From: Clostridiales bacterium UBA6386
GTDB taxonomy: Bacteria; Bacillota; Clostridia; Oscillospirales; Oscillospiraceae
Assembly: GCA_002437585.1 (NCBI GenBank)
Contig: DJQM01000025.1
Location: 1 to 8,797, forward strand
Length of the DNA: 8,797 nucleotides
Direction of reading: 5' to 3'
Shown here: positions 1 through 5,977 of the stretch, piece by piece
Numbering within the stretch: the first letter of the stretch is position 1
How the letters are laid out: each line of letters begins with the position of its first letter
Position numbers and translations under genes: made by a program
The notes under the pieces: model-generated
Database searches by the model: none
What the model saw: only the letters and a program-made list of their open reading frames with translations
Told to the model about the DNA's origin: nothing

Positions 1-187
1 GGGAGAAGTTGAACATGGTATAGATGGCTTCATAAATTTCCCGGTTCTGCTGGAGGTAAAAATCCTCCGGCTTCACAACGCCCACCACATCCGTAATGCA
101 CCGGCTGTCGATGAGAATGGAACCCAGAACCGCCTGCTCCGCCTCCAATGACTGGGGCTGCTGCCGGGACAGAAGTTCTTCATCCAT
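1..187 (-). CDS. dnaB: Replicative DNA helicase DnaB, N-terminal fragment (runs off window)
   Basis: Reading the minus strand from the ATG at 187-185 gives 62 residues that begin MDEELLSRQQPQSLEAEQ and continue with AVLGSILID and KPEDFYLQQNREIYEAI. The P-x-S-x-EAEQAVLGS(I/L)L block and the (K)PEDFY...IYEAI block are the hallmark of the N-terminal DnaB domain. This domain makes the collar of the hexameric replicative helicase and contacts primase; the RecA-like ATPase part lies outside the window. The start is fixed by an AAAGGAG ribosome binding site 8 nt upstream. The gene is third in the gdpP-rplI-dnaB operon, 40 nt after the rplI stop. The same order is known in Bacillus subtilis, where the helicase is called dnaC. 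It is partial only because the window ends, and nothing suggests truncation. Confidence 0.95.
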   Translation of the reverse strand, partial: MDEELLSRQQPQSLEAEQAVLGSILIDSRCITDVVGVVKPEDFYLQQNREIYEAIYTMFNFS

Positions 188-227
188 GGCACATTCTCCT
201 TTCTCTATAGCATAGTGCCGCGAAAGC

Positions 228-671
228 TTATGCTTCGACGATCCTCACCGTCAGCGGCGCAGAAATCTCGTAGCCCAGCTTGCAGGTGACGGTGTACGTG
301 CCCACGTTCTTGATGGGCTCGGCAATGGTGATCTTCCGCTTGTCCAGCTTGATGCCGGTCTTCGCCAGGGCGTCGGCAATTTCCTGGTTGGTCACGGAAC
401 CGAAAAGGCGCCCGGCGCCGCCGCCCTTGGCGGCCACGGTGACGGTCATCTCCCGCAGCTTTCCGGCAGTCTCCATGGCCTCGGCCTTTTCCCGGGCAAT
501 GCGCTCCTGGGTAGCCTTGTCGTTCATGCGCATGGTGTTCACGGCATCGGGGGTCGCCTCAATGGCGATCTTTCTGGGCAGCATGTAATTCCGGGCGTAG
601 CCGTCGGAAACCTCCAGCATCTGCCCCTTCTTGCCCTTGCCCTTTACGTCCTGCAGTAAAATAACCTTCAT
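228..671 (-). CDS. rplI: 50S ribosomal protein bL9
   Basis: The gene encodes 147 residues starting MKVILLQDVKGKGKKGQ, close to the usual length of about 148-150. bL9 binds 23S rRNA near the L1 stalk with its N-terminal domain and reaches out from the ribosome through a long helix to a second globular domain. The N-terminal signature GKKGQMLEVSDGYARNYMLP is present at roughly residues 12-32. It is followed by a charged helical stretch (about 40-75) and the C-terminal domain ending in TVRIVEA. The frame is open 14 codons further upstream, but that part overlaps the end of gdpP. The ATG at 671 has a well-placed AAGGAG, so I take it as the start. The gene lies 16 nt after the gdpP stop and 40 nt before dnaB, and is probably cotranscribed with both. 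Confidence 0.98.
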   Translation of the reverse strand: MKVILLQDVKGKGKKGQMLEVSDGYARNYMLPRKIAIEATPDAVNTMRMNDKATQERIAREKAEAMETAGKLREMTVTVAAKGGGAGRLFGSVTNQEIADALAKTGIKLDKRKITIAEPIKNVGTYTVTCKLGYEISAPLTVRIVEA

Positions 672-687
672 AATCGATCTCTCCTTA

Positions 688-2667
688 TCAATTATTGTCA
701 TAGAATCGGTCAATGGACTCTACCAGTGCGTCCATGGTTTCCTTCATGTCCGCGTTCTTTACCTGGGCACCGGCGGTGGCCGCGTTGCCGCCGCCGCCCA
801 AAGGCTCCAGGATCATCTGCACGTTGGCGTCGCCGATGCTCCGGGCGGAAATAATCACCTGATCTGCGTCCGGGTAGAGCACAAAGGAGGCGGTGATGCC
901 GGAAATGTTTAATAGCTCATCCGCCGCCTGGGCCGCCAGCACCCGGGTGGTGGACACGTCCAGAGCGGCGATGGCGATCTCGTCCCGGTAGAGCCGGGCG
1001 GATTTGATGATCTCGTATTTTTCCATGGTATCCTGAAAGTCGCTTTGCAGCAGCAGCTTGACCTCTGTAGTATCCGCGCCAAGCCGCCGCAGGGAAGCCG
1101 CCGCCTCGAAGGTGCGCTCGCCGGTACGGACGTTAAAGAACTTGGTGTCCAGACAAATGCCGGCCATTAGGGACTTGGCCTCAATGGGCAGCACATCCTT
1201 CTTCTCCACCGTGTACTGTAAAAGCTCCGTCACCAGCTCCGATGCCGAAGAGGCGTAGGGCTCATGAAGATTGACTACCACCGGGCTGATATAGTCCGCC
1301 GCCCGGCGGTGATGGTCGATGACGCAGACCTTGGTGATGGCCTCAAGCAGGGGCTGGCACTCCACCTGATCCGGCCGATTGGTATCCACCACAATCAGAA
1401 TGCTCCGGTTGTCCGCCATGAGCAGAGCGTCCTGGCCGGTAATGAAGATGTCCCGGTACTGGGGCACGGTCTGAATTTCCGCAATCAGCTTGGGAGCGGC
1501 GTTCTTTTCCAGATCGATGACAATATTGCACTTCTTGCCCCGCTTCCGGCACAGACAGCACACGCCCATAGCCGCGCCCACCGCATCCAGATCCGCGTTC
1601 TTGTGCCCCATGACGAACACATGGCCGCTCTGGCCGATCAGCTCCATCAGAGAGTTGGCGGTAACCCGGGAACGAACCTTGCTCCGGTAATCCGCCTCCC
1701 GCTTCCGGCCGCCATAGAAGCTGAAATTGAACCGATCCTTCACCACCGCCTGATCGCCGCCCCGGCTCAGAGCCATCTCGATGCTCAGAGCCGCGAAATC
1801 GTAGCCCTCGTCAAATCCGGCTCCGTCCACGCCCAGTCCGATGGAAATGGAAGCGGGCAGCCCAGAGGGGTTGGTGATCTCATGGATGGATTCCAGAAGC
1901 GAGAACTTATCGTCCACCGCCCGTTGTAAATCCCGCTTTTCAAAAATAAAGAGAAAGCGGTTGCGCTCCAGTCTGCGAAGCAGACCGCCATAGCCCTCCG
2001 TCCACTGGGTAATGGTCTCGTTCAGCCGGGCGTTCATGGAGGAAATGGCACTTTCCGTCAGGTTTTTGGTCAGCTCCTCGTAGTTGTCAATGAGAATGAT
2101 GGCAATCACCGGCCGGGAGCGGATATATTCGTCCCGGATCTGATACAGCTCCGTCAGGTCGCTGAAATACAGAGCCCCCAGCATGGTGCCCCGGTTGTCC
2201 TCGGCCCGGACGGTGGTGCCGTAGACCCGGTAACGCCGGTCGCCCAGGGCAGCGTCTCCCGGACACTCGGTTTTACCGGCCTCCAGCCAGTCCAGGGAGA
2301 AGTCCGGCAGGACTTCTTCTAATTGCTGCTCCATCATGGTATCGGCATAGCCCGTCAGCTCGCTGAACCGGTGGTTGGCCCAGATAATGACCCCGTCCCC
2401 CAGCCGGATGAGCACCGCCGGCAGAGGGCTTTCCCCCTGGGAGGTGGCCTCCAGGGTATTGGAAACCGTCTGGATATACCGTTGAATCTGCCGATCCCGG
2501 CGGTTCCGGTTCATGACGTAGAGTATGAATACCAGAAGCGTCACTGCCGTTTCCGCCGCCGCCAGCCAGAAGTATCGCTCCAGCAGAGCTGCCGCGCAGA
2601 AAGCCGCCATCACCACAAAGTACATTCCCATTCCGGGACGCAGAAGCTTTCCCAGCTTTCTGTTCAT
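688..2667 (-). CDS. gdpP: Cyclic-di-AMP phosphodiesterase GdpP (TM-PAS-GGDEF-like-DHH/DHHA1)
   Basis: The 659-residue protein matches the length and domain order of the GdpP/YybT family, a membrane-bound enzyme that hydrolyses c-di-AMP to pApA. Two N-terminal membrane segments lie at about residues 13-30 and 34-52. A PAS-like domain follows (about 75-170), then a degenerate GGDEF-like domain without a GGDEF signature (about 175-310). The DHH domain (about 340-510) shows HKNADLD with H355, D359 and D361, DTNRP with D428, DHHR at 451-454, and LDTKF with D507, so the expected metal-binding set is complete. The C-terminal DHHA1 domain carries GGGGN at 624-628, where GGGGH is what I expect from well-known homologues. 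The frame opens 12 codons upstream, but AAAGGAGG sits just before the ATG at 2667 and decides the start. It is the first gene of the gdpP-rplI-dnaB operon. Confidence 0.96.
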   Translation of the reverse strand: MNRKLGKLLRPGMGMYFVVMAAFCAAALLERYFWLAAAETAVTLLVFILYVMNRNRRDRQIQRYIQTVSNTLEATSQGESPLPAVLIRLGDGVIIWANHRFSELTGYADTMMEQQLEEVLPDFSLDWLEAGKTECPGDAALGDRRYRVYGTTVRAEDNRGTMLGALYFSDLTELYQIRDEYIRSRPVIAIILIDNYEELTKNLTESAISSMNARLNETITQWTEGYGGLLRRLERNRFLFIFEKRDLQRAVDDKFSLLESIHEITNPSGLPASISIGLGVDGAGFDEGYDFAALSIEMALSRGGDQAVVKDRFNFSFYGGRKREADYRSKVRSRVTANSLMELIGQSGHVFVMGHKNADLDAVGAAMGVCCLCRKRGKKCNIVIDLEKNAAPKLIAEIQTVPQYRDIFITGQDALLMADNRSILIVVDTNRPDQVECQPLLEAITKVCVIDHHRRAADYISPVVVNLHEPYASSASELVTELLQYTVEKKDVLPIEAKSLMAGICLDTKFFNVRTGERTFEAAASLRRLGADTTEVKLLLQSDFQDTMEKYEIIKSARLYRDEIAIAALDVSTTRVLAAQAADELLNISGITASFVLYPDADQVIISARSIGDANVQMILEPLGGGGNAATAGAQVKNADMKETMDALVESIDRFYDNN

Positions 2668-2682
2668 TCCGCTGCCTCCTTT

Positions 2683-2699
2683 TATGCCCAACTGGCATA
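2683..2699 (-). other. Small hairpin in gdpP 5' leader, directly before the ribosome binding site
   Basis: On the minus strand, TATGCC and GGCATA form a perfect 6-bp stem with a 5-nt loop, directly followed by AAAAGGAGG of gdpP. It lies inside the predicted leader of about 47 nt. It could modulate translation or protect the transcript end, but a stem this short may also be chance. Confidence 0.35.
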
Positions 2700-2720
2700 G
2701 CAATCCATAGTATGGGCTTC

Positions 2721-2749
2721 ATTATAGCAAATCCAACCAAATCCCGCAA
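2721..2749 (-). promoter_or_regulatory. Sigma-A type promoter of the gdpP-rplI-dnaB operon
   Basis: On the minus strand, TTGCGG (plus-strand 2744-2749) is separated by exactly 17 bp from a perfect TATAAT (2721-2726). The -10 box is preceded by TGC, giving an extended -10. Transcription would start near 2714, about 47 nt before the gdpP ATG. The consensus match and spacing make this the best promoter in the window. Confidence 0.8.
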
Positions 2750-2813
2750 CCTCTTTTCTGAGATTTCCGTAAAAAAGGCTTACCAATTTCCTGTATACTT
2801 TTTTTCGTTTTTG

Positions 2814-2822
2814 TGCTATAAT
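2814..2822 (+). promoter_or_regulatory. Extended -10 promoter of rnj
   Basis: TGCTATAAT is a perfect extended -10 element, identical over these nine bases to that of the divergent gdpP promoter. No good -35 box is visible at 16-18 bp (the best is TATACT-like near 2794-2799), which is tolerable for an extended -10 promoter. The upstream region is rich in A and T tracts. Transcription would start near 2829, leaving a leader of about 180 nt before the rnj start codon. Confidence 0.7.
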
Positions 2823-2828
2823 AATAAT

Positions 2829-3008
2829 GTCGCTGTACGGATCGGGCTTTACCGGCAGCATCTAAAAACAGAAAAACATGAAACGTAATAGCAGGCGCAT
2901 TTCCTAGGCAAAGGCGGTTCAGGGCCGGAGGCTGCGGAAGTCGGCTGCCTGCTTGTGTTGTCCGTTTTCCGGCGTATGCCTGAAAACCACACAGAAAGGA
3001 GCATTTTA
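2829..3008 (+). promoter_or_regulatory. Long 5' leader of rnj, possibly structured
   Basis: Together with the two promoters, this leader fills the 341-nt gap between gdpP and rnj. Visible complementary segments are AGCAGGC (2890-2896) with GCCTGCT (2947-2953), and inside that ATTTCC (2899-2904) with GGAAGT (2936-2941, one wobble). ACGGA (2837-2841) can also pair with TCCGT (2961-2965). GGCAGC (2854-2859) can pair with GCTGCC (2944-2949), which excludes the first stem. I cannot assign it to a known riboswitch or RNA family. RNase J transcripts are plausible targets of self-cleavage, but that is inference. The GC-rich composition makes some chance pairing expected. Confidence 0.35.
2995..3001 (+). 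promoter_or_regulatory. Ribosome binding site deciding the TTG start of rnj
   Basis: AAAGGAG lies 7 nt before the TTG at 3009. The in-frame alternatives upstream, GTG at 2955 and ATG at 2976, have no comparable site. The residues after the TTG (AEKLKIIPLGG) match the usual beginning of RNase J. Confidence 0.8.
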
Positions 3009-4664
3009 TTGGCTGAAAAACTGAAAATTATCCCCCTTGGCGGTCTGGATGAGATCGGCAAGAACTGCACCGTACTGGAGTACGGCAAGGACATGATCGT
3101 GGTGGACTGCGGCGTGGGCTTCCCGGAGGAAGACATGTATGGCGTGGATCTGGTGATTCCGGACTTTTCCTACCTGGTCGCCAACCAGAAGAAGCTTCGC
3201 GGCATGTTCATCACCCACGGCCACGAGGATCACATCGGTTCCATCCCCTACGCCATGCGGGAGATCAACTGTCCCATCCATGGCACCGCCATGACCAATG
3301 GCCTGATCAAGCTGAAGCTGGAGGAGCACAGACTGGCCGACAAGGTCAAGCTCATCACCCACAAGCCCGGGGATGTGGTCAAGGCCGGCGTATTCCAGGT
3401 GGAATTCATCCATGTGAACCATTCCATTGCTGACGCGGTGGCCTTCGCCATCCACACGCCGGTGGGCACCGTGGTCATGACCGGCGATTTCAAGATCGAC
3501 CCCACCGCCAAGGACGGCATGATGGACTTAGCCCGTCTGGGCGAGCTGGGCAGCAAGGGCGTGCTTGCACTGCTCTGCGACTCTACCAACGTCGAGCGCA
3601 GCGGCTACACGCCCAGCGAAAATGTAGTGGCGGAGAGCTTCGAGCGGCAGTTCCGCAACTGCGACCAGCGGATCATCGTCACTACCTTCGCCTCCAACAT
3701 GCACCGGATCCAGTCCATCATCGCCACTGCCCAGCGGCATGGACGGAAGGTGGCCGTCACCGGCCGGAGCATGGAGAATATGCTCAAGGTTGCCCAGGAG
3801 CTGGGCTATCTGAAGGTGAAGCAGGGAACCATCGTGGATATTTCCGCCCTCAAGAGTCTGCCCAAGAACAAGATTGTCATCGTATCCACCGGTTCCCAGG
3901 GCGAGAATATGTCCGCCCTGTACCGGATGGCCTTCAATACCCACAAGCAGGTGGACATCACCGCCGGCGACCGGATCATTATCTCCGCCTCCGCCATTCC
4001 CGGCAACGAGAAGTCCATTTCCAAGATCATTAACGAGCTGTACCGGAAGGGCGCGGACGTAGTCTACGAAAAGAGCGAGGGCCTGCATGTGTCCGGCCAC
4101 GCCTGCCAGGAGGAGCTGAAGATCATTCACGGTCTGGTCAAGCCCCGGTTCTTCCTGCCCATCCATGGCGAGCAGCGGCATCTGCAGCTGCACAGCAAAC
4201 TGGCTCAGTCCATGGGCATGAACCCCAAGAACATCTTCATCGGCGAGATCGGCTCCGTGTTTGAGTTCACCGCCAAAAGCTGCAAGCTCAACGGAACCGT
4301 TCCCGCAGGCCGGGTCTTCGTGGACGGCAGCGGCGTGGGCGACGTGGGCAGCGTGGTGCTCCGGGATCGGAAGCACCTGGCTGAGGACGGCATGATCGTG
4401 GTCTGCGTGAACCTGAGTGCCGAGGACGGCTCCATCATCACCGGGCCGGACATCATCACCCGTGGCTTCATCTATGTGAAGGAATCCGAGCAGCTGATGG
4501 AATCCCTTCAGAATGTGGCGTTGGAGGCCATCGAGCGGTGCCAGCGCAAGGGCATCCGGGACTGGTCGGCCATCAAGTCCACGGTGAAAAACGACCTGAG
4601 CGGCTACCTGTACAAAACCACCAAGCGCAACCCCATGATCCTGCCGGTGATTTCTGAAATCTAA
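3009..4664 (+). CDS. rnj: Ribonuclease J (metallo-beta-lactamase/beta-CASP RNase)
   Basis: This gene encodes 551 residues, close to B. subtilis RNase J1 (555). RNase J is a zinc-dependent endonuclease and 5'-3' exonuclease central to mRNA decay and rRNA maturation in Firmicutes. The metallo-beta-lactamase core shows THGHEDHIGS (H70, H72, D74, H75), NHS with H138, and TGDFK with D160. The beta-CASP part (about 200-370) includes DSTNVERSGYTPSE, TTFASNMHRIQS, STGSQGE and SGHACQEE (H364). PIHGE with H386 returns to the lactamase fold, and a C-terminal domain runs from about 450. All expected metal ligands are present. The start is TTG, chosen from the ribosome binding site. A leader of about 180 nt precedes it, and a repeat element begins 10 nt after the stop. 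No strong intrinsic terminator follows. J1 and J2 paralogues cannot be told apart here. Confidence 0.97.
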   Translation: MAEKLKIIPLGGLDEIGKNCTVLEYGKDMIVVDCGVGFPEEDMYGVDLVIPDFSYLVANQKKLRGMFITHGHEDHIGSIPYAMREINCPIHGTAMTNGLIKLKLEEHRLADKVKLITHKPGDVVKAGVFQVEFIHVNHSIADAVAFAIHTPVGTVVMTGDFKIDPTAKDGMMDLARLGELGSKGVLALLCDSTNVERSGYTPSENVVAESFERQFRNCDQRIIVTTFASNMHRIQSIIATAQRHGRKVAVTGRSMENMLKVAQELGYLKVKQGTIVDISALKSLPKNKIVIVSTGSQGENMSALYRMAFNTHKQVDITAGDRIIISASAIPGNEKSISKIINELYRKGADVVYEKSEGLHVSGHACQEELKIIHGLVKPRFFLPIHGEQRHLQLHSKLAQSMGMNPKNIFIGEIGSVFEFTAKSCKLNGTVPAGRVFVDGSGVGDVGSVVLRDRKHLAEDGMIVVCVNLSAEDGSIITGPDIITRGFIYVKESEQLMESLQNVALEAIERCQRKGIRDWSAIKSTVKNDLSGYLYKTTKRNPMILPVISEI

Positions 4665-4673
4665 AGTTTGGCA

Positions 4674-4856
4674 TGTCATTGCGCACCAGTGACCGATGTC
4701 ACTGGTGTGGCAATCCGCATCTCCGTAATGCGCAGTTTTTCGTGATTTAGGGAAACGGATTGCCGCACCAGTCTGCGATATATTACGGTATGATTGCCAC
4801 CGGCAATCATTGCTATCTTGATTCGCTGCGCGGAGCACCACTGGTTCGCAATGACA
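4674..4856. repeat. Intergenic palindromic repeat, copy 1, with 18-bp terminal inverted repeats (MITE-like)
   Basis: The 183-bp element begins with TGTCATTGCGCACCAGTG (4674-4691) and ends with the inverse of TGTCATTGCGAACCAGTG (4839-4856), 17 of 18 matching. Inside are a perfect 10-bp hairpin (CACCAGTGAC 4684-4693 with GTCACTGGTG 4698-4707, loop CGAT), extended outward by ATTGC/GCAAT, and a second hairpin (TGATTGCC 4791-4798 with GGCAATCA 4802-4809). The segment 4750-4772 is an inverted partial copy of the first hairpin's right side. The 21 bases at 4821-4841 recur inverted and identical at 8629-8649. No target-site duplication is obvious. The element fills most of the rnj-dus gap and codes for nothing convincing. 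Confidence 0.8.
4716..4740 (+). terminator. Weak possible terminator downstream of rnj, inside the repeat
   Basis: CGCAT (4716-4720) and ATGCG (4728-4732) form a 5-bp stem with a 7-nt loop, followed by CAGTTTTT. The stem is short, so termination is likely partial at best. The stronger 10-bp hairpin at 4684-4707 has no T-run. Readthrough from rnj into dus remains possible, since I see no clear separate dus promoter. Confidence 0.25.
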
Positions 4857-4895
4857 TTGTTTTGTCCAAACATTTTTAGAGAAGGAAAGCCCATT

Positions 4896-5816
4896 ATGCG
4901 CTACTACTTTGCCCCCATGGAGGGGCTGACGGATCGCGTTTACCGCCGGGAGCATCACCGGTTTTTCGGCGGCGTTGACCGGTACTACATGCCCTTCTTC
5001 TCTCCCACCGTCCACCGGACGCTGACCGCCCGGGAGGCCAGGGAGCTGCCAAGGGCGGACAGCGTTCCCTTTTGCGCCGTGCCCCAGGTGCTGACGAACG
5101 ACCCGGAGAGCTTTCTCTGGGCGGCGGAGGTCTGCCGGGATTTGGGCTATGCCGAAATCAACCTGAACGCGGGCTGCCCCTCCGGCACGGTGGTTGCCAA
5201 GCACAAGGGCAGCGGGATGCTCCGGGACTTAAGCAGTCTGGCGGACTTTTTCGACGAAATCTTCTCCCGGTCGCCTCTGCCCGTTTCCGTGAAGACAAGA
5301 CTGGGAATGGAGAAGCCGGAGGAATTTGCGGACATTCTGGCGCTTTACAACCGGTATCCCATCCGGGAGCTGATTCTCCACCCAAGGGTTCGCCGACAGT
5401 TTTACGAGGGAACGGTGTCCGGCGAATGGTTCGCCTATGCGGTGAAAAACAGCCGCAATCCCCTGTGCTACAATGGTGACATCCGGTCTCTTGCCGACAT
5501 CCGGAGGCTGGAGGAAGCCTATCCCAGGCTTCCCGCCGTGATGATCGGCCGGGGGCTGATCGCCGATCCGGGAATGCTCACGGGCGGCACAGATATCGGT
5601 ACATTGGAAGCCTTTCTGAACGCCCTGATGGACGACTACACCGCGGAATTTTCCGGCTGCCGGAACGCTTTATTCCGGATGAAGGAAAACTGGGCCTATC
5701 TTCACAGCCGGTTTGCCGGCAGCGATAAACTCTGGAAGCAGATGCGCAAAACCACCGACGCGGCGGAGTTTCGCGCCCTCAGTGTCCAGTTGCTTCATAC
5801 CTGCCCGCGGATTTGA
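4896..5816 (+). CDS. dus: tRNA-dihydrouridine synthase family protein
   Basis: The 306-residue protein begins MRYYFAPMEGLTDRVYRR, the typical opening of Dus flavoenzymes. These use FMN and NADPH to reduce uridines in the D-loop of tRNA. The catalytic cysteine is C94 in NLNAGCPSGTV. FMN-binding signatures of the TIM barrel follow: VKTRLG (K133), LHPR (H162 and R164), CYNGDI (N193) and MIGRGLIADP (216-225). The C-terminal helical domain (about 235-306) is present, so the gene looks intact. AAGGA upstream supports the ATG at 4896. The frame stays open 34 codons further upstream, but those codons lie mostly in the repeat and I reject them. Which uridine is modified cannot be told; this lineage looks different from classical DusB. 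The gene converges with the operon to its right. Confidence 0.93.
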   Translation: MRYYFAPMEGLTDRVYRREHHRFFGGVDRYYMPFFSPTVHRTLTAREARELPRADSVPFCAVPQVLTNDPESFLWAAEVCRDLGYAEINLNAGCPSGTVVAKHKGSGMLRDLSSLADFFDEIFSRSPLPVSVKTRLGMEKPEEFADILALYNRYPIRELILHPRVRRQFYEGTVSGEWFAYAVKNSRNPLCYNGDIRSLADIRRLEEAYPRLPAVMIGRGLIADPGMLTGGTDIGTLEAFLNALMDDYTAEFSGCRNALFRMKENWAYLHSRFAGSDKLWKQMRKTTDAAEFRALSVQLLHTCPRI

Positions 5817-5888
5817 ACCAACTTGACACGTTTCACAGGAAGCCCCGGGTGCTGCCTCCGGCTGTCTGCATTCTTCGGATAATCTTGT

Positions 5889-5915
5889 AAAAAAGCGGGC
5901 GGCCATTGGCCGCCC
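5889..5915 (-). terminator. Intrinsic terminator of the yfcE-lipoprotein operon
   Basis: GGGCGGCC (5897-5904) and GGCCGCCC (5908-5915) form an 8-bp GC stem with a 3-nt loop. On the minus strand it is followed by GC and then six T (5894-5889). It lies about 60 nt past the stop of the 606-aa gene. On the plus strand no T-run follows, so it acts for the minus-strand operon. Confidence 0.8.
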
Positions 5916-5942
5916 TTCCATCCCAAAGCGGATATATTTGAG

Positions 5943-5977
5943 GGGCTGCTGCAGCTTTGCAGCAGCCCTGCTTTTTT
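5943..5977 (+). terminator. Intrinsic terminator of dus
   Basis: GGGCTGCTGCA (5943-5953) and TGCAGCAGCCC (5958-5968) form a perfect 11-bp stem with loop GCTT, followed by TGC and six T (5972-5977). It lies about 125 nt after the dus stop and works on the plus strand. Its T-run overlaps the stop codon (5976-5978) of the opposing lipoprotein gene. Confidence 0.88.

Noticed and set aside
1264..1929. 221-codon plus-strand frame inside gdpP
   Set aside because: Antisense to the DHH and GGDEF-like coding region, with no ribosome binding site or recognisable domain.
2878..2907. Nine-codon mini-ORF (MKRNSRRIS) in the rnj leader
   Set aside because: No ribosome binding site precedes it, so a leader peptide is not supported.
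2829..3008. SRP RNA, 6S RNA or c-di-AMP riboswitch in the rnj leader
   Set aside because: A CAGGGCCGGAGG stretch faintly recalls the SRP motif, but the conserved core is not matched, and no riboswitch consensus fits.
3528..5204. 558-codon open frame on the minus strand opposite rnj and dus
   Set aside because: It is the antisense shadow of two certain genes in GC-rich codon usage, rich in His, Gly and Asp with no family motifs, and it crosses the repeat.
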